Origin: JADKIH01 sp964595205
GTDB taxonomy: Bacteria > Bacteroidota > Bacteroidia > AKYH767-A > 2013-40CM-41-45
Length of the DNA: 64,000 bases
NCBI GenBank assembly: GCA_964595205.1
Contig: CAZQOQ010000009.1
Coordinates: forward strand, 14,452-78,451
Reading direction: 5' to 3'
In this document: piece after piece, positions 45,524 to 55,400 of the stretch
How positions within the stretch are numbered: the first letter of the stretch is position 1
Layout of the letters: every line of letters begins with the position of its first letter
The notes under the pieces: model-generated
What the model was told of the DNA's origin: nothing
The model's database searches: none
Seen by the model: only the letters and a program-made list of their open reading frames with translations
Translations under genes and position numbers: made by a program

Positions 45524-47128
45524 TTAATTTAACAATCTTAGCAGAAATTGCTGGTACTGATAAACGTCTTCCGTCTTCGTACTGATCAGGTTTTTCAACA
45601 CGTCCTTCTGAACCGAATACTTATTCCCTGTGGCCTCATTGAGCAGGGCGAATTCTTCCAGGGCCTGTTGCTGATTTTTTGAAATATCTGCGGGAGAAAC
45701 AGCGATAGTTTGGATCAGGTGATCTTTACATACTTCAATCGCCATTCTTCTGTCACCCTTATATTTTTTTGCAATCAATTCCGTAATTTTTTCGTTGAAG
45801 GACCGGACGGTCGGCGGAATATCCGTTCCGGAATTTTTTGCAACATTACTCCTGGTAAATTTCAGCAGGATTTTAGTGCCGGAACGATAATTTTTCACTG
45901 ACACGAATTTTTTCTTTTCTCTTTCTGCGAGCAGAGATAATTGTTTATCAAGCGGCCTGAAACCATATTTATAATAAAACCAGAATGCACCTGATTTAAT
46001 TCCATCCGGATTATCTTTTCCATACTGATAAGGTTCAACTTCGAAATAAGTAATTCCAAAAACCTGACGATAAAGCCGCAATAATTGGCACATTATATAT
46101 CCCGACTCTCCACCTCTGTATGGTTCAAAAATATTGATCCCAAAGGTAGACCGCTTCCCTAAAATCCATCCTCCGCCATAGGCAGCCGGAAACCCGTTTT
46201 TAAAAAGAGTATAACCCACATACGACTCAAAGGCATGTTGCCTCTGTGGCATCATTCCGTATATGGCAACCGATATTCCCCGCTCCAGTTCATACAATCT
46301 GAGCGACTGCCTGTCGAGATAGGTGGATGGATCAGTTTCCCTCAACATCAGGGTGAGTGAATTTCTAATGACCGATATAAGTGTGGTCTTCTCCTTATCA
46401 TCCATCATCACCGCTTGCGGAACCGGAGTGTTTAAAAGGGATTCATGATCGAAGTTCTTTAATAAATTTTCGTGGTAAAATATTTTTTTACATGTTACCC
46501 GATTATAAGGTTTTGAAAAGAATCTCGACTTCGGCTTAATTGACACATTAATCTCAAGCGAATCATATAATTGATCCTTTGCAAAAGGCATAGAATCATA
46601 TTTGGAAAGTTCATTGATAATGAATGAAAGCCTGTCGTTCTTTTTAACATCAAGTGCGTCCATCAGCTCGTCATTATTTTTTCCCAGCCATGTTAGAGGC
46701 CGTTCCGTCGACGGCAGAGTAGTCCGCAGAATTTCATTTAACTTCATTCCGGGACTTGCAAAATAACCAAGTTCAATCTTACAATCCTCCGATGAAATCA
46801 TATTCCTGATCAGGTCATGTGAAAATCCACCGAGAGTTTCTGTAAAAGGAAGGCCGCTATCCTGAAATATCTCATTATAAATGTTTCGTTTCTCCTGCAT
46901 GAATTTCACAATCCGCGCAAGCTCCTTCTCTGCCTGAGATAATTGCTTTTTATCACCGGGATGAGAACAGATAAATAAGAGAAGGTCGGTGTATTTTAAA
47001 AGGTATTTATTGCGCGGCAGTTTGCATTTAGAAATTTCATGCAATAAAGCCGCCCTTTTCAAATTTGGATCATTGCCATATACCGAGACTATTTTCCTCA
47101 GGCGATTGAGGAGACTTAAGAAGGACAT
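45524..47128 (-). CDS. Large GNAT-like protein of unknown function in the FNR operon
   Basis: A 534-residue soluble protein. Residues about 290-400 look like a GNAT acyltransferase core: GYTLFKNGFPAAYGGGWIL (beta hairpin), FEPYRGGESGYIMCQLLRLY (acyl-CoA loop motif A) and FWFYYKYGFRP (motif B helix and strand). The N-terminal 280 residues are mostly helical and contain ERPLTWLGKNNDELMDALD; the tail is helical. No product name can be given. It starts 8 bp after the FNR-like gene, so the two are co-transcribed, and lies directly upstream of nifJ. The GNAT reading is inference from pattern. Confidence 0.7.
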   Translation of the reverse strand: MSFLSLLNRLRKIVSVYGNDPNLKRAALLHEISKCKLPRNKYLLKYTDLLLFICSHPGDKKQLSQAEKELARIVKFMQEKRNIYNEIFQDSGLPFTETLGGFSHDLIRNMISSEDCKIELGYFASPGMKLNEILRTTLPSTERPLTWLGKNNDELMDALDVKKNDRLSFIINELSKYDSMPFAKDQLYDSLEINVSIKPKSRFFSKPYNRVTCKKIFYHENLLKNFDHESLLNTPVPQAVMMDDKEKTTLISVIRNSLTLMLRETDPSTYLDRQSLRLYELERGISVAIYGMMPQRQHAFESYVGYTLFKNGFPAAYGGGWILGKRSTFGINIFEPYRGGESGYIMCQLLRLYRQVFGITYFEVEPYQYGKDNPDGIKSGAFWFYYKYGFRPLDKQLSLLAEREKKKFVSVKNYRSGTKILLKFTRSNVAKNSGTDIPPTVRSFNEKITELIAKKYKGDRRMAIEVCKDHLIQTIAVSPADISKNQQQALEEFALLNEATGNKYSVQKDVLKNLISTKTEDVYQYQQFLLRLLN

Positions 47129-47136
47129 TGGTGTCT

Positions 47137-47868
47137 TTAAACTTTCGCAATGTTCTTCAATGCGGTAAAATTCAAAATGTCTATTTGTTTGGCCTTCGTC
47201 CTGATGTAACCCTTTGCCTGGAATTCAGACAGTGTTTTAGAGACCTGCTCTTTTGTTGTTCCGGCGAGACTTGCAATTTCCTGCCTGCTGAGAAATAAAT
47301 TCAACGTATTATCTTTTCCGGTGGCGCCATAAGCCTCGTAAATCGTTATCAGAGCATCCGCGACTTTTGAAATCACATTAAGTCTTGCAAGCTTCAGAGA
47401 TTTTGTCTCCACTTCACTCAGTTCTTTGTTGAAATATTTTATCAGCCCAAACATCAAATCAGGATTCTTCCTGGAAATATTATAGAAGGATGAGCTATTC
47501 AAATAACACACGATGGAATCGTCAAGCGCCTTGGCCGATATAGGTTGCGATGCTGTTTCTTCAACCGGACAATAGCCCAGTATTTCGCCGGCTCTTGCGA
47601 GACGAATAATTATCTGTTCACCATCCTTATCCGATTTGAATACTTTTATTTTACCTGAACTGACAATATATACACCATCGGAATCATCTCCTTCCATAAC
47701 AATCCGGTCGCCTTTTTGATAGAAAAACGATTTCTTTGCCAATGAGACTTCATCGAGACAATCAGAAGTACAATTTTTAAGTATCGAACAATTCAGTGTT
47801 TCACAATTTGAACAATGCAACTCAGAATACTGCATAGGGTTTCTGTTTTTACGATCTGCTATTTTCAT
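47137..47868 (-). CDS. Crp/Fnr-family regulator with FNR-like cysteine cluster
   Basis: A 243-residue regulator with cyclic-nucleotide-binding-like beta-roll (GDRIVMEGDDSDGVYIVSSG) and C-terminal HTH (LSRQEIASLAGTTKEQVSKTLSEF). The N-terminus has C19, C22, C27, C33 and C37. The C27-x5-C33 pair (CSILKNC) aligns with C23-x5-C29 of E. coli FNR, and C121 in AKALDDSIVCYL aligns with FNR C122 in AQALETSMVCEI. This pattern suggests a [4Fe-4S] oxygen sensor, which is inference. It heads the operon upstream of nifJ; the HTH residues TKEQVSKTL occupy the recognition helix. Confidence 0.85.
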   Translation of the reverse strand: MKIADRKNRNPMQYSELHCSNCETLNCSILKNCTSDCLDEVSLAKKSFFYQKGDRIVMEGDDSDGVYIVSSGKIKVFKSDKDGEQIIIRLARAGEILGYCPVEETASQPISAKALDDSIVCYLNSSSFYNISRKNPDLMFGLIKYFNKELSEVETKSLKLARLNVISKVADALITIYEAYGATGKDNTLNLFLSRQEIASLAGTTKEQVSKTLSEFQAKGYIRTKAKQIDILNFTALKNIAKV

Positions 47869-48081
47869 TTTTTTTCTTTTTAGAAATTCAGGTTTAGAAA
47901 TTCATCAATCAAAATTTTAATTACGATACTGTACTTTGATTGTATGATTTGATATGCAAAAAAGAAATAAATAATATGAAAAACTATGATCCACATCAGC
48001 CGGAAAAGATACTTTTCTCAGCTAATTTTGGGATAATGATGCAAAAATGTAATATTTGCTTATGGCATGTAACAAGTGAAA

Positions 48082-48453
48082 CTATAAGGCTTTCAGGAAC
48101 CCGGAATAAACGCATCCGGAAGTCTCCGTTTCATTCAAATGCAATTCATATAGTCCGGATAATTTTGGACTGAGTTTTTCCCATAACCAGGAAGCAAGGA
48201 TTTCGCACGTTGGATTTTCAAGGCCCGGTATTTCATTTAGACAGGTGTGATCGAGAACATTTATTATTTCGGAAACTGTATTCTTCAAATCGGAAAAGTC
48301 CATCACCCATCCAAGTTTTACGTCAACAGGTCCATGTAGCCAGACTTTCAATTTATATGAATGTCCGTGCAAATTCCTGCACTTATGTCCTTCGGGGACC
48401 GTGGGCAGAAAATGTGCAGCCTCAAAAGTGAATTCTTTAAATATTTTTATCAT
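48082..48453 (-). CDS. queD: 6-carboxytetrahydropterin synthase
   Basis: QueD makes 6-carboxy-5,6,7,8-tetrahydropterin from dihydroneopterin triphosphate, the first dedicated step to queuosine. The zinc histidines are in FEAAHFL and NLHGHSYKL, the catalytic cysteine is in GHKCRNLHGH, and WVMDFSDLK, LDHTCLNE and NPTCEILASW follow, with ETETSGCVYSG at the end. It is 123 residues, full length. queA is in the same window. The 213 bp between it and the FNR gene show no other gene. Confidence 0.93.
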   Translation of the reverse strand: MIKIFKEFTFEAAHFLPTVPEGHKCRNLHGHSYKLKVWLHGPVDVKLGWVMDFSDLKNTVSEIINVLDHTCLNEIPGLENPTCEILASWLWEKLSPKLSGLYELHLNETETSGCVYSGFLKAL

Positions 48454-48591
48454 TAACAGGAAGGAATTTATTTAACCGGATGTGAGAAGTAAAAATGCAT
48501 TAAACAGCTGATGATTCTTCCACTCTATTCCAGGTGACTTTTTTACCGAAAGCCGCGAGTGTTATTGGTCATCTTGAAATAATTTCGATGA

Positions 48592-49590
48592 TTACAGCCA
48601 GCCTTCCTTTTTGTACCAGTTTATTGTTTCGTGAAGTCCTTTTTCGAGATTGTATTCAGAAGTAAAGCCCAGATCGCTTTCCAGTGCTTTTGTGTCGCAC
48701 GACCAGTTTGCGGCCTGGAATTCCTTTGAGCGTTCACGGTTAAAAGTTGGAACCATCCCCAGTAATGCGGAGATTTTTTCCACGGAAAAAGCAAGCGGAT
48801 CGATCAGCATGGCTGGAATCCTGATTTTCATCGTTCTTTTTCTCAGGTGCTTTCGTGAATACTCGTTGAATGATCGTGCAGAATATATGAGTCCGTCGGA
48901 AATAAAATATGCACGGTTTACGATTTGTGATTCGAGTGCGTTAAATATCACACGAGAGAGATCGCTGACATAAATAAAACTCAGCAGCTGGTTTCCATTT
49001 CCGAGATATGGTTCTATGCCTCGCCTGATCATCTTAACAACTACGAGAAAAGCTCGGTCCCGCGGGCCATATACTGCGGAAGGACGTATGATGAGGAAAG
49101 GAAAATCTTTCAGCGTGTGTAAGAACCGTTCGGTTTTCAGTTTACTCTCACCATACAATGTAATTGGTTTCGGAGTATCGGAGTCAGTAATGGGGCTTGA
49201 ATCATTTTTGGGGCCATAAGCAGCAAGGCTGCTGATGTAGATGAATTTTTCAGGAACGCAACCGGCAGCGATGAGAGCATCAACAAAATTTTGAGTATAA
49301 TCAAAATTGACTCTTTGAAAATCTTCCTTATTCTTCGCTTTCGTGATGCCGGCATTATGAATTATGTAATCAAACTTTCCATGCTCCTTCCTGAAAACAT
49401 TCAGTTTATTTTCCAATCCGGTGCGTGAAGAAAAATCGATTTCAAAGAAATTAATCTTCTTCCCATGCAGAAATTCCCTGTTGCTTTTTGAACGTATGCC
49501 GGCGAACACCTCGTAACCCCTTGACAAGGCTTCTTCGACGAGATAACTGCCGATAAATCCATTCGATCCGGTAATCAGAATTTTTTTCAT
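48592..49590 (-). CDS. cerR: NAD-dependent epimerase-type ceramide reductase
   Basis: An extended SDR of 332 residues with the Rossmann motif GSNGFIGSYL at 7-16 and the catalytic YGESK (YxxxK) near 150, plus a serine in YISSLAAYG. In Caulobacter the same trio of genes, serine palmitoyltransferase, a GNAT-type acyltransferase and an epimerase-family protein (CerR), makes bacterial ceramide, with CerR reducing the 3-keto group. Here its start overlaps the stop of the acyltransferase gene by 4 bp, so the three form one translationally coupled operon. Substrate assignment rests on context; as a lone sequence it could be any sugar epimerase. Confidence 0.8.
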   Translation of the reverse strand: MKKILITGSNGFIGSYLVEEALSRGYEVFAGIRSKSNREFLHGKKINFFEIDFSSRTGLENKLNVFRKEHGKFDYIIHNAGITKAKNKEDFQRVNFDYTQNFVDALIAAGCVPEKFIYISSLAAYGPKNDSSPITDSDTPKPITLYGESKLKTERFLHTLKDFPFLIIRPSAVYGPRDRAFLVVVKMIRRGIEPYLGNGNQLLSFIYVSDLSRVIFNALESQIVNRAYFISDGLIYSARSFNEYSRKHLRKRTMKIRIPAMLIDPLAFSVEKISALLGMVPTFNRERSKEFQAANWSCDTKALESDLGFTSEYNLEKGLHETINWYKKEGWL

Positions 49591-50714
49591 GTCGTGGACA
49601 ATTCGAAAATTCTATACTTTTTGTAGACTTCTCCTCCGATATTGACGAGTGCGCGATTCATCAGCTCATTATTCTCGAGTATCCATGAAGCTTCCGCCCA
49701 ACGAATGCCCTTTCTCCGTGCAGTCTCAATGTTCCGCGCATAGAAACAGGCGTCGATTCCCGAATTCCTGTATTCCTTCATCACACCAAGAGTAAGTATT
49801 CGTGCAGACTTCACTTTGTTTTTATAGTAAAGAAGTTTGAAAATTCCTGTGGGAAATAATCTTCCTCTTTGCATTTTAATGAATACCTCATTCAGGTTTG
49901 GAATTGTAAGTGAAAAACCGATGGCCTTACCGTTATGTTCAGCGATATATGCAAAATCTGTATCCACGATCGACTTCATGTCTCCGGCTGCAAAATCGAA
50001 TTCTTCATTCGTCATAGGCACGAATCCCCAGTTCTTCTCCCATGCGGCATTATAGATCTCTCGAATCTGTTTTACTTCATTTCTGAAATTCTTCAGGTTT
50101 AAATTCCTGATTGAAATTCCTCTTTTTTTCAAACGTTCTTCCAGCAAACCCCGCACCCGAACTACTTTTTCGTCACTCGTTTCAGGCCTGATGCAATAGG
50201 CAAGTAAATCCATTTTTTTCCTGAAACCAAATCGTTCAAGGAAATCTTTATGATAGCTGGTATGATAGGTCATCATGATTGCAGGCGGTGAATCATAACC
50301 GTCGACCAGCAAACCACAGGTGTCGTTAGTAGAGAAGTTTACCGGGCCCTGAATGGAACTGAAATATTTTCCCTTCGCCCATGATAAAGCAGTCTTCAGC
50401 AATTTTTCGGCGACATCATAGTCCTCTATCACATCGAAAAAACCGAAAAAAGCATTTCGTTCGTCGGATACTTCGAGGTATTTTCCATTCTTAATCACAG
50501 CAATCCTGCCGGCAATGGCCCCATCTTTAAACGCCAGAAAAAATTCCGCTTCAGAATGTCTGAAAAACGGATTCAGTTTTTTGTCGAAGAGTTTTTTTTG
50601 GGTGATATAAAGTTCCGGTACATAATTAGGATTGCCTTCATACAATTTATGAGGAAAATTGATGAATTGCCTGATCGATTTAGGAGTTTCCGCCCGTTGA
50701 ATGCTAATGTCCAT
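49587..50714 (-). CDS. bcerS: GNAT-type bacterial ceramide synthase
   Basis: A 375-residue protein of the group usually annotated as hypothetical or N-acetyltransferase (YghO-like). The N-terminal part has YEGNPNYVPELYITQKKLF and QGPVNFSTNDTCGLLVDGY; the C-terminal GNAT core has RILTLGVMKEYRNSGIDACF and AEASWILENNELMNRAL. The Caulobacter homologue (bCerS) N-acylates 3-ketodihydrosphingosine. I chose the ATG at 50712-50714 (MDISIQRAE), which overlaps the spt stop by 11 bp; a longer start would lie deeper in spt. Its stop overlaps the cerR start. Confidence 0.8.
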   Translation of the reverse strand: MDISIQRAETPKSIRQFINFPHKLYEGNPNYVPELYITQKKLFDKKLNPFFRHSEAEFFLAFKDGAIAGRIAVIKNGKYLEVSDERNAFFGFFDVIEDYDVAEKLLKTALSWAKGKYFSSIQGPVNFSTNDTCGLLVDGYDSPPAIMMTYHTSYHKDFLERFGFRKKMDLLAYCIRPETSDEKVVRVRGLLEERLKKRGISIRNLNLKNFRNEVKQIREIYNAAWEKNWGFVPMTNEEFDFAAGDMKSIVDTDFAYIAEHNGKAIGFSLTIPNLNEVFIKMQRGRLFPTGIFKLLYYKNKVKSARILTLGVMKEYRNSGIDACFYARNIETARRKGIRWAEASWILENNELMNRALVNIGGEVYKKYRIFELSTT

Positions 50715-51930
50715 TGAGATGATATTTTTCCTGCTCCACACCGAAGAGTTGTGTTTCGTTAGCAACTTTAATTATCTTTTCAAGAGCAAAATCGATTTGT
50801 TCTTTTGTATGAGTGGCCATTATAGAGAGACGGATCAGCGACGAATTTCCGGGAACAGCCGGGGAAACCACGGGGTTCACGAATACGCCTTCTTCCAGTA
50901 ATTTTCTCGTGAATAAAAATGTTTTGCGGTCGTTGCGAATGAAAATGGGGATGATCGGCGAAGTGGAAATGCCCATGTCGAAGCCGTGCTTTCCGAGCTC
51001 GGCTTTCATGTAGTTCGTATTTTCCCACAAACGCATGATACGTTCAGGCTCGCATTTCATTATATTCAGGGCAGCGAGTGCTGCAGCGGCGGCGGCGGGC
51101 GGAATACTTGCGCTGAAGATAAGCGACCGGGCATGATGCTTCAGGTAATTGATCACTTCTTTCTTACTGGCAATAAAGCCACCGAGCGATGCAAGCGACT
51201 TGCTGAAAGTTCCCATGATGAGATCGACGTCGCCGGTAAGGTTAAAATACGCGGCAGTCCCTTCGCCATGTTTTCCCAAGACTCCAAGGCTGTGAGCATC
51301 GTCGATCATTAATGTCGCATTGTATTTCCGGGACAATTCAACAATAGCCGGAACATCGGCAATGTCGCCTTCCATGCTGAAAATGCCGTCGACGACGATC
51401 AGTTTAACCGCATTTTGGTTAACCGTCCTTAGCAAATGCTCGAGTTCGGAAATGTTGTTATGGCCATATTTATAAACACGTGAAAAGGAAAGCCTGCTCC
51501 CCTCGATGATCGATGCATGATTCATCTCGTCGAGAAAAATATAATCGTGGCGTCCGGTCATTGTGGCAACCACACCAAGGTTTGTCTGGTAACCGGTGCT
51601 GAAAACCAGCGCCTCTTCCTTGCCCACAAAGTCTGCGAGCTGCGATTCCAGTTCGATGTGTAATTGTGACGTGCCGTTCAGAAATCGTGACCCGGAACAT
51701 CCCGTTCCGAATTTTTTTATGGCATTAACTGACGCCTCCTTCACTTTAGGATGATTCGTAAGTCCGAGGTAGCTGTTCGAGCCAAACATCAGCAGGCGCT
51801 TTCCATCGATGACCACCTCTGTGTCAAAGTTCATTTCGATCGGTCTGAAGTAGGGATATATGCCGGCAGACTTTAGTTCCTGCGGAATTTTAAATTTTCT
51901 GAGAGTATCGTTTAATATGGATGGAATCAT
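50704..51930 (-). CDS. spt: Serine palmitoyltransferase
   Basis: PLP enzyme of the alpha-oxoamine synthase family that condenses serine with a fatty acyl thioester to 3-ketodihydrosphingosine. Marks are NSYLGLTNHPKVKEASVNAI, GTGCSGSRFLNGTSQLH, VFSTGYQTNLGVV, IDDAHSLGVLGKHGEG and the PLP lysine in GTFSKSLASLGGF near residue 245. Related KBL and BioF enzymes share these motifs, but linkage to bcerS and cerR supports SPT. I use ATG 51928-51930 (408 residues), although a GTG precedes it directly. Sphingolipids are typical of this phylum. Confidence 0.88.
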   Translation of the reverse strand: MIPSILNDTLRKFKIPQELKSAGIYPYFRPIEMNFDTEVVIDGKRLLMFGSNSYLGLTNHPKVKEASVNAIKKFGTGCSGSRFLNGTSQLHIELESQLADFVGKEEALVFSTGYQTNLGVVATMTGRHDYIFLDEMNHASIIEGSRLSFSRVYKYGHNNISELEHLLRTVNQNAVKLIVVDGIFSMEGDIADVPAIVELSRKYNATLMIDDAHSLGVLGKHGEGTAAYFNLTGDVDLIMGTFSKSLASLGGFIASKKEVINYLKHHARSLIFSASIPPAAAAAALAALNIMKCEPERIMRLWENTNYMKAELGKHGFDMGISTSPIIPIFIRNDRKTFLFTRKLLEEGVFVNPVVSPAVPGNSSLIRLSIMATHTKEQIDFALEKIIKVANETQLFGVEQEKYHLNGH

Positions 51931-51955
51931 CACTCTTTATATTTAGAAAAACAAA

Positions 51956-52135
51956 TTAAGCCATCATGCTTATAGCCAGAAGTACGATGCCGGCAATGAA
52001 AAATCCGGCCAGGTAATAAAATCCTTTACGAGGCTTTGCAAACTTTCTCCGGTCGAAAAAAAGAATGAAAGCCAAAATAAACACCACGAGAAGAAGTTGT
52101 ATTGCGCTGCCTGCATATAGAAACTCCGAATTCAT
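51956..52135 (-). CDS. 59-residue two-helix membrane protein upstream of spt
   Basis: The ATG at 52133-52135 opens a 59-codon frame: MNSEFLYAGSAIQLLLVV..., with two hydrophobic stretches (about residues 7-27 and 40-57) around a basic loop DRRKFAKPRKG, giving a hairpin with the loop in the cytoplasm. AAAGGAAAA lies just upstream of the start. It is read in the same direction as spt and ends 25 bp before it, so it is probably the first or second gene of the ceramide operon. I know no family for it. Confidence 0.6.
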   Translation of the reverse strand: MNSEFLYAGSAIQLLLVVFILAFILFFDRRKFAKPRKGFYYLAGFFIAGIVLLAISMMA

Positions 52136-52137
52136 AT

Positions 52138-52254
52138 TTATTTTCCTTTTACATCGCGAAGAAACCTAATAAGCAGAACCTGCACGTTGACGAGAGTCAT
52201 AAAAAAAAATACATTTTCGTATTTGGTTTTTTCGATTGCCTGCGGAACTTGCAT
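52138..52254 (-). CDS. 38-residue putative single-pass peptide at the head of the ceramide operon
   Basis: From ATG 52252-52254 the frame encodes MQVPQAIEKTKYENVFFF followed by MTLVNVQVLLIRFLRDVKGK and a stop 2 bp before the next ATG. The middle 18 residues are hydrophobic enough for one membrane helix, with basic ends. Tight spacing to the 59-residue gene suggests coupling. No homologue is known to me; its shortness keeps confidence low. Confidence 0.4.
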   Translation of the reverse strand: MQVPQAIEKTKYENVFFFMTLVNVQVLLIRFLRDVKGK

Positions 52255-52286
52255 TGATATTAATTGACTTGAGATTTCATGAACAG

Positions 52287-52318
52287 AAGGGCTGTTACTG
52301 AACAAACAGCCCTTTTTT
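52287..52318 (+). terminator. Intrinsic-terminator hairpin with no rightward gene before it
   Basis: AAGGGCTGTT (52287-52296) pairs perfectly with AACAGCCCTT (52305-52314) around an 8-nt loop, followed by six Ts (52313-52318). As a terminator it acts on the plus strand, yet all genes from 41862 to 52254 are leftward. It could end a small antisense RNA, shield the subtilase from upstream read-through, or form a leader hairpin in the leftward ceramide transcript. Confidence 0.65.
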
Positions 52319-52425
52319 CTGACTAAGATTTATACTCGAAAATCAGCCGAAAACCGCTTTTCCGGTCAAACTTTTAGATTCTGAAATATTTACCTAATTT
52401 CATTTTCTAATCCCAAACCATAGTT

Positions 52426-55400
52426 ATGAAACGTCTACTCGTATTACTTGTTTTTTATTTTTCAGCAGTTACAATTGCATCGTCACAGGATCCTTCAGGA
52501 GCATTATTGCTGTATTCGGGAACAGTATATCCATCCGAAAACCTCGACCGGTTTTTATCTGAAAGTATTTCTAATGACGAGATCGTAAACGGCTACTATT
52601 ACCGTATCATACAGTTCAATGAATTCCCTGATGAAAATCTGAAAAAGGAAATAGCTTCATCGGGCATCATCTTCAATTCATACTTACCTTATCGGGCATA
52701 CAATTGCGCCATTCCTCAAAATTTTAACAGGAATAAATTATTGCAGATGAATGTTCATTCCGTTTTAACGTGGAATGAAATTAATAAAATACACCGCGAA
52801 ATCGACGGGGTATTTCCGGCACACGTCATCATCGAAAGAGATCATGCAGATCTGCTTGTGCACTATCAGCAAAATCTTTCTGCCTCCTCCGCGAGAGAGC
52901 TTTTCAATAACGCAGGTATCAAAATCATCAATTCGCTTGATCCTATTCATACATTCATTGTCAGGATCCCCTTCAGCAAGATTGAGAAGCTTAAAGGACT
53001 TCCATTCGTATATTTCATTGAACCGATAGCTCCGCCGTCTAAAAAGGATGACACTGAAGGCCGCTCACTGCACCGAAGCAATATGGTTAATGCAGATAAT
53101 TTTGGAGGACGGCATTACGATGGCAGTGGCGTTACCATTGGCCTGGCTGATGACGGAGAAATCGGCCCGCATATTGATTTTACCGGAAGACTTACACAGC
53201 ATCTTACAGGCGCCGGAGGAAATCATGGTGACATGACCTCTGGAATTTGTGTTGGAGCAGGCAATCTTATCCAGCGAATCAAGGGTATGGGTACTGGCGC
53301 TTACCTTCATGTTTTCGATATAAACGGCTATCCTCACGTGACGAATGCCGTTAATAATTACAACAATTACGGCATTGTGATTCTATCGACCTCATATGCC
53401 CAGGTTTGCAATCAATATACAACCGATTCTGAATTCGGAGACGACCTGATACATGATTATCCGCAATTCCAGTTTTGTTTCTCTGCCGGTAACGAAGGGA
53501 CTACCGATTGCAATTATGGCGCGGGAAATCTTTGGGGAAATATAACCGGTGGTTATAAACTCGGGAAGAATGTTGTTGCTGTTGGTAATCTCAGCGAAAC
53601 AGATGCACTTGCTTCCAGCAGCAGCCGCGGGCCGGCAGCAGACGGCAGAATCAAACCGGATATCTGTTCATACGGGAATTACCAGACCTCGACGGATGAA
53701 AACAATGCCTTCCAGCAGGGAAGCGGAACTTCGGCAGCCTGCCCGGGAGTCGCAGGTTGTTTTTCACAGCTCTACCAGGCATATAAAGAAATTAATTCTG
53801 CACCCAATCCTCCCGGGGCTCTAATCAAAGCCTGCGTGCTGAATACCGGCGATGATCTCGGGAACACTGGTCCGGACTTTAAATACGGATGGGGACGAAT
53901 CAATACCTTCCGTGCTTTAACGACGCTTGAAGATCACAGGTATTTTTCAGATTCTGTAGGACAGGGACAAAGCAAATCAAATAACATAAACGTGCCTGCA
54001 GGTGTGAAACAATTACGGGTGATGCTGTACTGGAGCGATCTTGCAGGAAATCCGGCCGTGGTGAAGCAACTCGTTAATGACCTCAACCTGGTGGTGACCG
54101 ATCCGTCTGCAAATACCTTCACGCCCTGGGTACTCGATCCGACTCCAACTCCAACGGCTCTTAATTCATTACCGGTAAGGGGAATCGATTCACTGAACAA
54201 TGTAGAACAGGTTACAATCGACAATCCTGCCCAGGGAAGTTACACGATAGACGTTAACGGCTTCCAGGTTCCGCTTGGGAAACAGGAATATTATGTGGTT
54301 TACGAATTCCTTACTGACAGCATAAAGGTTACCTATCCGAATGGCGGCGAAGGAATCGTGCCGGGAGAAACGGAACTGATCCGCTGGGATGCATTTGGCA
54401 ATTCAGGGACATTCAATGTGCGCTACTCAGCAAACAACGGAAGTACCTGGAATAACATAGTGACCGGACTCCCTTCCGCACAGAGATACTATTCATGGAA
54501 CGTTCCGATCGTATTGAGCGACCAGGTGATTGTTGAAGTGTCGCGAAACGGAATTTCAGATGTCAGCGATACAATGTTTACGATCATGCGCGCACCTGGT
54601 GGATTACATGTAACGTTTGTTTGTCCGGATTCGATCGGTCTTGCCTGGACTGCGTTAACAGGAGCAACCGGATATACAGTGAGTATGCTTGGAACGAAAT
54701 ACATGGATCCGGTGGGGAGTACGACAGCGACATCCTTTACGATACATGGGATTGATCCTGCGGTTGACCATTGGGTAAGCGTGAACGCACTGGGTCCCAA
54801 TGGCGGCAAGGGTTATCGCGCGAATGCGATAAGAGTTCCGGCCGGATTGTCGAATTGCAGTCTGAGTGTGAACGGAACATTGCTTAGCATCCTGAATCCT
54901 GCTCCGGGAGTGAATACCAGTTGCCAGGATTTTTCGAACACGCACGTTATGGTGAAGATCAAAAACAACGGAATCAATTCGATCAGCAATTTTCAGATCA
55001 ATTATTCCTTTGATGGAGGATCGGTGGTTTCAGAAAATTTCCCTCTGCCGATTGCAGCAGGTGCTGCTGCAGACTATACATTTTCACAATCGCTGACCAT
55101 GCCATCTTCAGGAACGCATGATTTGAAAACATGGATTTCACTGAGCGGTGATGTATATCCAAATGATGATTCTTCCAATGCCGAGGTGAGCATTATTCCG
55201 GGAACTGCCGGACCAGCGAATGTATATGAGACGTTCGAGACGATGCCTCTTTGTTCAACCACTTCCGATTGTGAATCGGGAAATTGTACGATGAGAAACG
55301 GCTGGATCAATGCGACCAATAACACACACGATAATATCGACTGGCGTGTTGCCCAGGGTGCAACACCTTCCACCTCAACCGGGCCGGATGTGGATCATAC

